33,496 nucleotides of DNA from Akkermansiaceae bacterium (GTDB lineage Bacteria > Verrucomicrobiota > Verrucomicrobiia > Verrucomicrobiales > Akkermansiaceae): assembly GCA_013001695.1 (NCBI GenBank), contig JABDMC010000328.1, positions 1-33,496 of the forward strand, written 5' to 3'. Shown here in pieces: positions 27,448-33,496 of the stretch; the stretch's first letter is position 1; each line of letters opens with the position of its first letter. The position numbers were made by a program, and so were the translations under genes. The notes below the pieces were generated by a model. That model saw nothing but the letters and a program-made list of their open reading frames with translations. It did not search any database and had not been told where the DNA came from.

Positions 27448-28524
27448 ATGCTGAACGAAGAAGAGATCCGGGACCTGGTGGCGGCTCATGGAGCGGCCGT
27501 GAACGAAGGGCGACCCATCCGGCAACTGATCGATGATGGCGAGATTCCGCGACTGAAGGGATGCACCGTCCTGGAGGGCAAGGTGTCCGATTCCGTGTTC
27601 GGCGAGGCGCTGCAGACCTCCTCCGGCAAGCCGGTCCGCCTGATGTTCCGCAACAACCGCATCTCCACGCACGATGTCAACCGGGGCGCCATCCCGTTCA
27701 AGGACCAGGTCCTGGCGGTCAACCACGACCACATGCTCCGCCTCGTCAAGGACGTCCTGGGGTCTTCCCAGTTCGATGTCGATGGCCTCGCCCCGGTCTC
27801 GACGGTCATCCCGGCCGAGAACCTCAATCTCGTGATGCTGGAGAACGTCCTCCGTCTCTACATGGCGGAGAGCTCGACCTCCACGTCCCTCTACCAGCAC
27901 TGGCTGACCGCGAAGGAGAACGGCCAGGACGTCATGAACTACGCCGGTCACGAGTTGACGGTCGCCGCACTCGAGCCCAATGGCCGCCTGCCCTACCTCA
28001 TGGACACGCCCAGCACCAAGGAGAAGGTCGACCGCACCATCGATGCCGGCTACCTGATCGAGAACGGGATTTGCACCGCGGGGCAGTACGCCCAGATCCG
28101 CAATTCCTCCCTGATGGCCTTCGGCATGGTTTCGCAGTATCTGGCGCAGAAGGGAATGGTGCTCGTCGACACCAAGACCGAGCACGGCATCAATGCCGAC
28201 GGCAGGATCGTGGCCGCCGATGAACTCTACACCATGGATTCATCCCGCTTCTGGAGGATTGACGACGACGGAAATCTTCTGACCCGCGACGGGAAACCGG
28301 TCTCGTTCTCGAAGGAATTCGCGCGCGGCATGGTCAAGGAGAAGGACCAGCAGTTCTCCCCGGACCAGGCGAACGAGATCGCGGTGCGCTACATCCAGGG
28401 GCTCCAGCACCTCACCGGCGAGGCCTTCGCCCCCGACCTGCGGCCGCGCGACCAGCGCATCATCGAGTCCACCAATCTCATTCTCGACGCCCTGCTCTCG
28501 CCGGCGCCCCTACCGGCCGGGTGA
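27448..28524 (+). CDS. purC: phosphoribosylaminoimidazole-succinocarboxamide synthase (SAICAR synthase)
   Basis: The protein has 358 residues. It joins aspartate to CAIR with ATP in purine synthesis. The N-terminal ATP-grasp-like part shows LEGKVSDSVFG, LMFRNNRISTHDVNRGAIPFKD. The signature near the C-terminus is LVDTKTEHGINADGRIVAADELYTMDSSRFW (positions about 246-276), close to the SAICAR synthase pattern D-T-K-x-E-x-G...DE...T-P-D-S-S-R-x-W, with Thr-Met instead of Thr-Pro. The length is greater than the about 240 residues of the short bacterial form and more like the longer form. It overlaps the sulfatase gene tail-to-tail by 15 nt and is divergent from the xanthine-dehydrogenase-like gene, so a purine theme links the two (inference). 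Confidence 0.85.
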   Translation: MLNEEEIRDLVAAHGAAVNEGRPIRQLIDDGEIPRLKGCTVLEGKVSDSVFGEALQTSSGKPVRLMFRNNRISTHDVNRGAIPFKDQVLAVNHDHMLRLVKDVLGSSQFDVDGLAPVSTVIPAENLNLVMLENVLRLYMAESSTSTSLYQHWLTAKENGQDVMNYAGHELTVAALEPNGRLPYLMDTPSTKEKVDRTIDAGYLIENGICTAGQYAQIRNSSLMAFGMVSQYLAQKGMVLVDTKTEHGINADGRIVAADELYTMDSSRFWRIDDDGNLLTRDGKPVSFSKEFARGMVKEKDQQFSPDQANEIAVRYIQGLQHLTGEAFAPDLRPRDQRIIESTNLILDALLSPAPLPAG

Positions 28525-30342
28525 CCCGGACTCCCCCGTCCGGTTCACATACACGTAGTAGGCGCCGAGCAGCGGTCGGTCGCGGGCCTCCTCGAACCAC
28601 GTGTAGAGACGCGTCTTTCCGGCCGGCAATCGGGCCGTGAAGGTGACCTGCTTGCTGTCGGGACGAACCGGCTTGCGCATCGGGATGCCCGACCCGACCT
28701 GCATGCGCGCCGAGGCGATCGGGATGGCCCGCCCTTCCGGAAAGACCCCGTCCGCCGCGATCGTCTGCGGTGATGCCGCCCCGATGGCGAGGTCGGCCTC
28801 CCGGGGCCAGCGTCGCAGCTCGAATTCATACTCCCCGGCCTCCGCCACCCGCAGCTCCCACCAGCCGTTCTTCTGGCTCCCCCGGCGGACCTGCCCCTGC
28901 TGGTCCACGAAGACATCCAACCACTCGCAGGCCGTCAGCATCATCGGGTTCTCCCTGCGATCGCCGATGACGGTCGGTTGCGGCACGTTGGCGACATCCC
29001 GCACCTCCTTCCACCATTGATCGAGCCGGGCACGCATCGTCTTCGCGACCTCCGGGTGCTTGTCGATGACGTTCCGTTCCTGCATGGGGTCCGTTTCGAG
29101 ATCGTAGAGTTCCCGGTCCTCGAGGAGCCGCCACCGCTTCCAGAGGACCCCCGCGCCTTCCCGCCGCATGCGCGACGGGCTGTCGGGCACCGGATAACTG
29201 TGCGCTCCCGGCATGCGGCTGTAATTGATCACCAGCATGCGGTCGCCCGGGATGGTGGACTCCCCGCGGAGAACCGGCGCGAGGTCCGCCCCGTCGAAGG
29301 CCGTGTCCGCCGGCACTCCGCAGAGCGACAGCAGGGTCGGGCACAGGTCCTGCACCTGGGTGAGACCCTCGACGTCGCGCCCCCCTTGGAGGCCCCCCTT
29401 CGGCCAGCGGATCAGGCACGGGACGCGGTGTCCCCCTTCCCAGAGCTGCGTCTTTCGGCCCCGCATTCCACACGGGAAGTAGATGTGCCCGAAGGTGCTG
29501 CCGTTGTCCGTCAGGAAGATGACGATGGTGTTCTCCCGCAACCCGGATTCCGTCAGGAATGTCTCCAGCCGGCCGAAGTTCGCGTCGATGTTCTCGATCA
29601 TCGCGAGGTAGGTGATCAGGTCGCGGCGCCTCTTCCGCGCCGCCTCCGGGAGGGACTCCGCCACGGCGTCGAAGCGCGCCGCGACACGATCGCGATAGGC
29701 TTGAGGAACCCAGAACGGTCCGTGGGGGGCGTTGGTGGGAAGGTAGCAGAAGAACCGCTCCCCGGCTTCCGCCCGGGATCTCATCCAGGCGATGGCCTCC
29801 GTGAAAAACACGTCCGTGCAGTACCCCTCGCACTTCTCCAACCGCTCGTTGCGGCGGTAGGTGTCGTCGAAGTAGTCGTTGTTCCAATGATCCGGAACGG
29901 AGTTGATGTGGGAGGACGGAAACCACAAGGTGTCCTCGAATCCGCGGTCAAACGGCCGCGACGGGTAGTTGTCCCCGAGGTGCCACTTGCCGAAGAGGCC
30001 GGTGCGGTAGCCCGCTCCCCCGAAATGGTCGGCCAGGGTCTTGTACCCCTCTTTCAACAGGGTCCGGCCGCTGCTGACGTTGATGGCCCCGTTGCGGGCG
30101 GCATCAATCCCGGTCAGCAACTGCCCGCGGGTCGGCGTGCACATCGGGGCCACGTGAAAGTCCGCCAACCGCACGCTTTCCGCGTGCAGCTTGTCGAGGT
30201 GGGGCGTCCGCACGACCGGATTCCCGTGCGCCGACAACTCCGGGTAGCCCTGGTCGTCGGTCATGACGATGAGGACGTTGGGCGGCGCGGCGGCGGCCGC
30301 CGCCATTCCGGCGAGAAGCACCAGTCCGAGGATCCTCATCAT
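28510..30342 (-). CDS. secreted type I sulfatase (formylglycine-dependent)
   Basis: The protein has 610 residues. Residues 1-19 are a signal peptide (MMRILGLVLLAGMAAAAAA), pointing to export. The alkaline-phosphatase-fold sulfatase domain begins PNVLIVMTDDQGYPE, with metal ligands Asp29 and Asp30. The formylglycine motif is Cys68 in APMCTPTRGQLLTG (C-x-P-x-R). FGKWHLGD and FLTDNGSTFG supply the other active-site residues. About 140 residues follow the catalytic domain and form an extra beta-rich region (GWWELRVAEAGEYEFELRRW) like that of planctomycete sulfatases. The substrate is unknown; sulfated polysaccharides are the usual target in PVC bacteria. It starts 4 nt after the Gfo/Idh gene, so the two form an operon. 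Activity needs a formylglycine-generating enzyme, which is not in the window. Confidence 0.92.
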   Translation of the reverse strand: MMRILGLVLLAGMAAAAAAPPNVLIVMTDDQGYPELSAHGNPVVRTPHLDKLHAESVRLADFHVAPMCTPTRGQLLTGIDAARNGAINVSSGRTLLKEGYKTLADHFGGAGYRTGLFGKWHLGDNYPSRPFDRGFEDTLWFPSSHINSVPDHWNNDYFDDTYRRNERLEKCEGYCTDVFFTEAIAWMRSRAEAGERFFCYLPTNAPHGPFWVPQAYRDRVAARFDAVAESLPEAARKRRRDLITYLAMIENIDANFGRLETFLTESGLRENTIVIFLTDNGSTFGHIYFPCGMRGRKTQLWEGGHRVPCLIRWPKGGLQGGRDVEGLTQVQDLCPTLLSLCGVPADTAFDGADLAPVLRGESTIPGDRMLVINYSRMPGAHSYPVPDSPSRMRREGAGVLWKRWRLLEDRELYDLETDPMQERNVIDKHPEVAKTMRARLDQWWKEVRDVANVPQPTVIGDRRENPMMLTACEWLDVFVDQQGQVRRGSQKNGWWELRVAEAGEYEFELRRWPREADLAIGAASPQTIAADGVFPEGRAIPIASARMQVGSGIPMRKPVRPDSKQVTFTARLPAGKTRLYTWFEEARDRPLLGAYYVYVNRTGESGSPGR

Positions 30343-30346
30343 GCTC

Positions 30347-31492
30347 TCAGGAGGCTTGCGTTAAGCTCCATTCCGGCAGCCGCATCAACTCGCCGTTCTT
30401 GAGCGCCGATTCGTGCGCCAGGATGCCGGTCAGGGTGATGTTCGCCGACTGCACCGCATTCGGATATCCTTCCCCCTTGCCGCGCAGGAGCTCCACGAAC
30501 TGGTGCACGAGGTGCGGGTGGGACCCGCCGTGGCCGGCCCCCTGCGTGAAGCTCAGGTGCTCCTCGCCCTGCTCGTTGGAGTACACCCCGCCGGTGGTAA
30601 AGGGCGCGATCTCCTCCGGGAGAAGGTGCGCGAAATCCGGGCACTCGGTTTCCTCGGGGATTTCCGGCTCCGGCTTCTTGGCGGTGTGCACCACCAGCGG
30701 GCGGCCCTCGATCAACGGCCACTCGACCGACTTCTTCGATCCGTAAACCTCGAAACTTTCGCGATACTGCCGCGCGACATCGAAGAGCGAACGGTAAACC
30801 TGCGCGCTGAGATCACTGTCCCGGAACCGGATGTGCGTCGTCTCGACCGCAAACGGCGACCCGTAGCAATCGTGCATTTCCTCCCGGATCGTGCCGCTCG
30901 GGAAGCAGCTCACGAACTCCGCCTCGTTCCGCGCGAGCCCCAGCACCGGCCCCACGCAGTGCGTGGCGTAATGCATCGGCGGCAGCCCCGGCCAGTACCC
31001 CGGCCACCCGTCCATGTCCTGCTGGTGGCTGGCCTTGAGAAACTGCAGCTTGCCCAGCTCGCCGGAATCGTGGAGATGCTTCATGTAGAGGAACTCCCGG
31101 GCATAGACCACGGTCTCCATCATCATGTAGTGCAGCCCGGTCGAGGCGCACAGCTCGACGATCGCCTTGCAGTCCTCCTCGGACGTCGCCATCGGCACGG
31201 TGCACGCCACGTGCTTCCCCGCGCGCAGGGCCTTCAGGGCCGCCTCGGCGTGATGCGGGATCGGCGTGTTGATGTGGACCGCGTCGATCTCCGGATCCTG
31301 GAGCAGCGCCTCGTAGTCGGTATAGCGCTTCGCGACGCCGTGTGCGTCCCCGATCTTGTCCAGGATTTCCTCGTTTCGCTGGCAGATCGCGGCCATCGTG
31401 GCCTGCGGGTGCCGCTCGTAGATCGGGATGAACTCGGCGCCGAAGCCGAGCCCAACGATCGCCACGCGCGGTTGGTCAATCGGGTCGCTCAT
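30347..31492 (-). CDS. Gfo/Idh/MocA family oxidoreductase with a changed EKP motif
   Basis: The protein has 381 residues from the ATG at 31492. Its N-terminal Rossmann fold opens VAIVGLGFGAEFIPIYERHP; the frame is open further upstream but without similarity. INTPIPHHAEAALKALRAGKH leads to the position of the usual E-K-P motif, where the sequence is Thr98-Val99-Pro100 (ACTVPMATS). The catalytic lysine of the classical family is thus replaced. The C-terminal part has QDMDGWPGYWPGLPPMHYAT and ends with GHGGSHPHLVHQFVELLRG. Relatives act on sugars or inositols with NAD(P). No signal peptide is seen. Coupling with the sulfatase suggests a role in carbohydrate use (inference); the exact reaction is not predictable. 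Confidence 0.85.
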   Translation of the reverse strand: MSDPIDQPRVAIVGLGFGAEFIPIYERHPQATMAAICQRNEEILDKIGDAHGVAKRYTDYEALLQDPEIDAVHINTPIPHHAEAALKALRAGKHVACTVPMATSEEDCKAIVELCASTGLHYMMMETVVYAREFLYMKHLHDSGELGKLQFLKASHQQDMDGWPGYWPGLPPMHYATHCVGPVLGLARNEAEFVSCFPSGTIREEMHDCYGSPFAVETTHIRFRDSDLSAQVYRSLFDVARQYRESFEVYGSKKSVEWPLIEGRPLVVHTAKKPEPEIPEETECPDFAHLLPEEIAPFTTGGVYSNEQGEEHLSFTQGAGHGGSHPHLVHQFVELLRGKGEGYPNAVQSANITLTGILAHESALKNGELMRLPEWSLTQAS

Positions 31493-31601
31493 GGCCGGGA
31501 GCATGGGACAGATTCGATCGCGAGGCCAGAGCGCGCTGCGGAATGTTGGCGGGATCCGTGCGGGGTCGATGAGCATTCGACTGGTATTCTGACCAAGCCC
31601 G

Positions 31602-31844
31602 CTACTTGAAGTGCCGCCTGGCAAACTCGCGGCCCGAGCCGGATTTCAAGTAGCGTTCGAATCGTTGGGCAGTTCCCTTCTCCCGGAACGCGAAATAGGA
31701 TTTGATGCTCCAGGGGGCATACTTCGCGGTGTGGGAGCACTTTCCGGCGTTGTGCTCTTCGAAGCGGCGTTCGAGATCCTCGGTTGATCCGATGTAGTGG
31801 CGATCGCACTCGGTTTCACTTTGCAGGATGTCTGTGACGAACAT
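31602..31844 (-). CDS. small GIY-YIG domain protein
   Basis: The protein has 80 residues. It keeps the YIG half of the fold, RHYIGSTEDLERRFEEHNAGK (residues 16-35, Tyr17, Arg26, His31), then KYAPWSIKSY and the likely metal-binding Glu63 in RFERYLKSGSGREF. The first half, normally V-Y-I-L, reads TDIL, so the first active-site tyrosine seems to be Asp5. Stand-alone proteins of this size (UPF0213/YhbQ type) are common and of unclear role. The gene is less GC-rich than neighbours and lies between an oxidoreductase and tmRNA. A ribosome-binding site is not evident. Confidence 0.8.
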   Translation of the reverse strand: MFVTDILQSETECDRHYIGSTEDLERRFEEHNAGKCSHTAKYAPWSIKSYFAFREKGTAQRFERYLKSGSGREFARRHFK

Positions 31845-31987
31845 GCGGGGGGAGCGGTTGGCTGTTCCTGGGGCTGGCTCGCCGAGCCGGAGTCCCGGGG
31901 GTGATCGCGGCAGCCCGCCTCCGCCCTCCGGGACTACGGCGCGGCACCAGCCTTCGCCCGGACTCCTCGCGGAGCCCGGGCGAAGAA
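31845..31987. other. spacer with dyads between the GIY-YIG gene and tmRNA
   Basis: No gene is seen. Palindromes include ggctcgccgagcc (about 31874-31886) and long-range arms agtcccgg (about 31890) and ccgggact (about 31928). The tmRNA terminator hairpin lies at 31953-31984. The minus-strand promoter of the GIY-YIG gene, if it has its own, must also be here. Confidence 0.45.
31953..31984 (-). terminator. terminator hairpin of tmRNA
   Basis: On the minus strand, 3 nt after the mature CCA end, a 14-bp stem (ttcgcccgggctcc / ggagtccgggcgaa, one G-U pair) closes on a GCGA tetraloop. No T-run follows, so it may act as a processing or Rho-independent stop without a U-tract. Confidence 0.6.
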
Positions 31988-32345
31988 TGGTGGAGGCGAG
32001 GGGAGTCGAACCCCTGTCCTAAAAGCCTTTCGCGCAAGCCTCTACATGTTTAGCTGTCAGGTGAGGTTTTAAGGTTCCGCTCCTCTGTCAGCCAGCTTCG
32101 GAACCCGGTTGCCCTGTTTAATCTTGCAGGCCGACCCGGACACCCGGCCTTCCTGCCAGCCCACTGGTTGTCGCTCCTGGCCCTAGTGGGCGTCGAACCG
32201 GGAACGCTCGCTGTCAATTAAGCGGCGAGAGCAAGCTCGTTAGAGTCTGCAATTATGTTTTTTGATCGGCTTTTTAGGAGGCCAACCGATCAACCTCCAC
32301 ATGCAGCCAGCGTTTCCAACCTTCAGTCGAAACCATGGCGCCCCC
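31988..32345 (-). ncRNA. ssrA: transfer-messenger RNA (tmRNA)
   Basis: This 358-nt one-piece tmRNA rescues stalled ribosomes. The 3' end reads ggggttcgactcccc (T arm), then cgcctcc and an encoded acca tail. The 5' end is gggggcg, which pairs with the cgcctcc acceptor strand, and the tRNA-like segment ggtttcgactg follows. The tag frame is at 32218-32250: GCA GAC TCT AAC GAG CTT, GCT CTC GCC GCT and stop TAA, giving ADSNELALAA behind the charged Ala. The closing ALAA is the usual protease-recognition end. A sigma-70-like promoter lies just upstream. I see no integrase or attachment-site duplication at its 3' end. Confidence 0.97.
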
Positions 32346-32362
32346 GTTTCCGGTGGACTGGT

Positions 32363-32391
32363 AGTATCCCCCCATTCCGTGGCGGGATCAA
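32363..32391 (-). promoter_or_regulatory. putative sigma-70-type promoter of tmRNA
   Basis: On the minus strand a TTGATC (-35, 32386-32391) and a GATACT (-10, 32363-32368) are separated by 17 nt. Each matches the consensus at 4 of 6 positions. The -10 lies 17 nt before the mature 5' end, consistent with a short leader removed by RNase P. Confidence 0.5.
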
Positions 32392-32497
32392 CCGGATTTT
32401 CGCCCCACCCTGGCCGGTGGCACGGGGGTCCCCGGAAATCGGGGAAATGAGCCCTTGGTGATTGCCCCCGGCATCAGGCACGCTGCGGGTCCCCCGC

Positions 32498-33364
32498 ATG
32501 GCAGAGATCGGACAATGGAACACCCTCGTGGCGTTGGAGGAGAGCGACCGCGGCCTCCTGCTCGACGGCGGCGAGCACGGCAAGATCCTGGCGCCCAGCC
32601 GTTACCTGCCGGAGGACGCCGAGCCGGGTGAGGAGTTCAAGGTCTTCGTGTATCCCGATTCGGAGGACCGCCTGATCGCCACCACCGAGCAACCGCTCGC
32701 GCAAGTCGGGGAGTTTGCCTGCCTGGAAGTCCTCAGCGTGCACCCCCGGGCCGGGGCCTTCCTCGATTGGGGCCTCGCCAAGGATCTTCTCCTCCCCTAC
32801 GCCGAGCAACTGGGTCCGGTCCGCGCCGGCCAGCGGGTGGTGGTCGCGGTGGCGCTCGACGAGCGCAGCAACCGCGTCATCGCCACGATGCGCACCCACC
32901 GCCACCTCGACCGGTCGCGCCCCGACTACCACGAGAAGCAGGCCGTGGACCTGCTCATCGCGGAGCGCACCCCGCTCGGGTTCAATGCCATCGTGAACCA
33001 GCGCCACATGGGGCTGCTGTATCACACCGACCTCGCGGCGCCGCTGCAGATCGGGGAATCGATGGAAGGCTACGTCCGCGCGGTGCGGCCGGATGGCAAG
33101 ATCGACCTCGGGCTGGACCGCACCGGATACGGACGGGTGAAGACCCTCGGCGACGACATTCTCGAGGCGCTGCGCAACGGCGGCGGATACCTCGCCATGG
33201 GCGACAAGAGCCCGCCGGAGGAGATCCGCCAGGTGTTCGGCACCAGCAAGAAGGCCTTCAAGCAGGCCCTCGGGGCCCTCTACAAGCAGCGCCGCATCCG
33301 CTTCGAGGGGACGGGCATCCGCCTGGAAGACGGGGCGATGGGGTCCCCCGCCCCCGGATCCTAG
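32498..33364 (+). CDS. cvfB: S1-domain RNA-binding protein, CvfB/YitL family
   Basis: The protein has 288 residues. It begins MAEIGQWNTLVALEESDRGL, the usual CvfB start; the frame is open upstream without similarity. Several S1-like beta-barrel units follow: VLSVHPRAGAFLDWGLAKDLLLPYAEQ (about 85-111), GFNAIVNQRHMGLLYHTD and GYVRAVRPDGKIDLGLDRTG. The C-terminal winged-helix-like part is GDKSPPEEIRQVFGTSKKAFKQALGALYKQRRI. CvfB proteins bind RNA and affect virulence or general gene expression in Firmicutes; the role here is unknown. It is divergent from tmRNA (152-nt gap) and followed at once by a perfect palindrome. Confidence 0.9.
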   Translation: MAEIGQWNTLVALEESDRGLLLDGGEHGKILAPSRYLPEDAEPGEEFKVFVYPDSEDRLIATTEQPLAQVGEFACLEVLSVHPRAGAFLDWGLAKDLLLPYAEQLGPVRAGQRVVVAVALDERSNRVIATMRTHRHLDRSRPDYHEKQAVDLLIAERTPLGFNAIVNQRHMGLLYHTDLAAPLQIGESMEGYVRAVRPDGKIDLGLDRTGYGRVKTLGDDILEALRNGGGYLAMGDKSPPEEIRQVFGTSKKAFKQALGALYKQRRIRFEGTGIRLEDGAMGSPAPGS

Positions 33365-33391
33365 CCCGGAAATCTCATGAGATTTCCGGGC
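33364..33391 (+). terminator. perfect 28-nt palindrome after cvfB, possible terminator
   Basis: The arms gcccggaaatctca and tgagatttccgggc are exact reverse complements with no spacer. It begins at the last base of the cvfB stop codon. As RNA it would form a 12-bp stem with a short CATG-type loop. No T-tract follows, so it may instead be a repeat or a protein-binding site. Confidence 0.55.
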
Positions 33392-33496
33392 CAGGGCGAA
33401 TGGCACCAGGTCAGCGAATCGAATGGGCGTTCGGAGTGGCATTCGTGCCAGGCCGCGGGCGTTACCGGGAACGAAAGACGGGGCTCGTGACGACCT
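33392..33496. other. window edge, no gene recognised
   Basis: The last 105 nt show no convincing coding frame, promoter or RNA gene. A small dyad (ggcattcgtgcc) is at about 33438-33449. Confidence 0.4.

Noticed and set aside
31828-32022. Short plus-strand open frame overlapping the tmRNA 3' end
   Set aside because: It runs through the tmRNA acceptor and T arm and has no protein-like conservation signals.
31845-32345. Genomic island inserted at tmRNA
   Set aside because: No integrase, no duplicated tmRNA 3' end and no change to phage-like genes on either side; the GIY-YIG gene alone is not enough.

Overview
The window looks like a piece of a high-GC Verrucomicrobiota/Planctomycetota (PVC group) chromosome. 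The basis is a sugar-utilisation bacterial microcompartment (BMC) locus of the type described in PVC bacteria, lut-type lactate oxidation genes, a PVC-style sulfatase next to a Gfo/Idh oxidoreductase, GxxExxY and CGCAGAG repeats, and a tmRNA whose tag ends in ELALAA. I could not run a search, so the taxon is an inference. No plasmid, phage or CRISPR hallmark was seen.

Layout. (1) 1-5111, plus strand: the 3' part of a BMC operon, with a PduP-like CoA-acylating aldehyde dehydrogenase (5' end outside the window), two BMC-P vertex proteins, a class II sugar-phosphate aldolase with likely targeting tails, a PduS-like flavin/Fe-S protein and a PduT-like tandem-domain shell protein. (2) 5112-5533: a gene-free spacer packed with perfect hairpins and short repeats. 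(3) 5534-7723, minus strand: a fused rhamnulose-1-phosphate aldolase/lactaldehyde dehydrogenase, divergent from a plus-strand operon of rhamnulokinase, class II fructose-bisphosphatase, lutA and lutB (7902-12645). (4) 12646-14742: repeat-rich DNA carrying metY and a GxxExxY gene, lying between lutB and lutC. (5) 14743-16937: lutC, a LON-domain protein, a bactofilin (minus) and an unknown gene. (6) 16951-23182, minus strand: two CPA2 antiporters, katG and a Fur/PerR-type regulator. (7) 23306-27076, minus strand: a single-chain xanthine-dehydrogenase-family enzyme, divergent from a plus-strand purC-like gene. (8) 28510-31844, minus strand: a sulfatase, a Gfo/Idh oxidoreductase and a small GIY-YIG protein. 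(9) 31988-32345, minus strand: tmRNA. (10) 32498-33364, plus strand: a CvfB-like S1 protein followed by a perfect 28-nt palindrome.

How the parts fit (inference from family knowledge). L-rhamnose or L-fucose is isomerised and phosphorylated (RhaB is present here; isomerases are not). An aldolase splits the sugar phosphate into DHAP and L-lactaldehyde. DHAP can enter gluconeogenesis through GlpX. Lactaldehyde can be oxidised inside the BMC to lactyl-CoA or directly to lactate by the fused cytosolic enzyme. LutABC then oxidises L-lactate to pyruvate. The sulfatase and Gfo/Idh enzyme could act upstream on sulfated polysaccharides. Fur/KatG and the antiporters are stress and ion-homeostasis genes.

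Points most worth a second look: a PduT-like protein lacking the Fe-S cysteine although it sits beside PduS; an aldolase with a candidate targeting module at each end; a lut operon split by a repeat-bounded segment; and a one-chain xanthine-dehydrogenase-like enzyme with a changed substrate-pocket residue.
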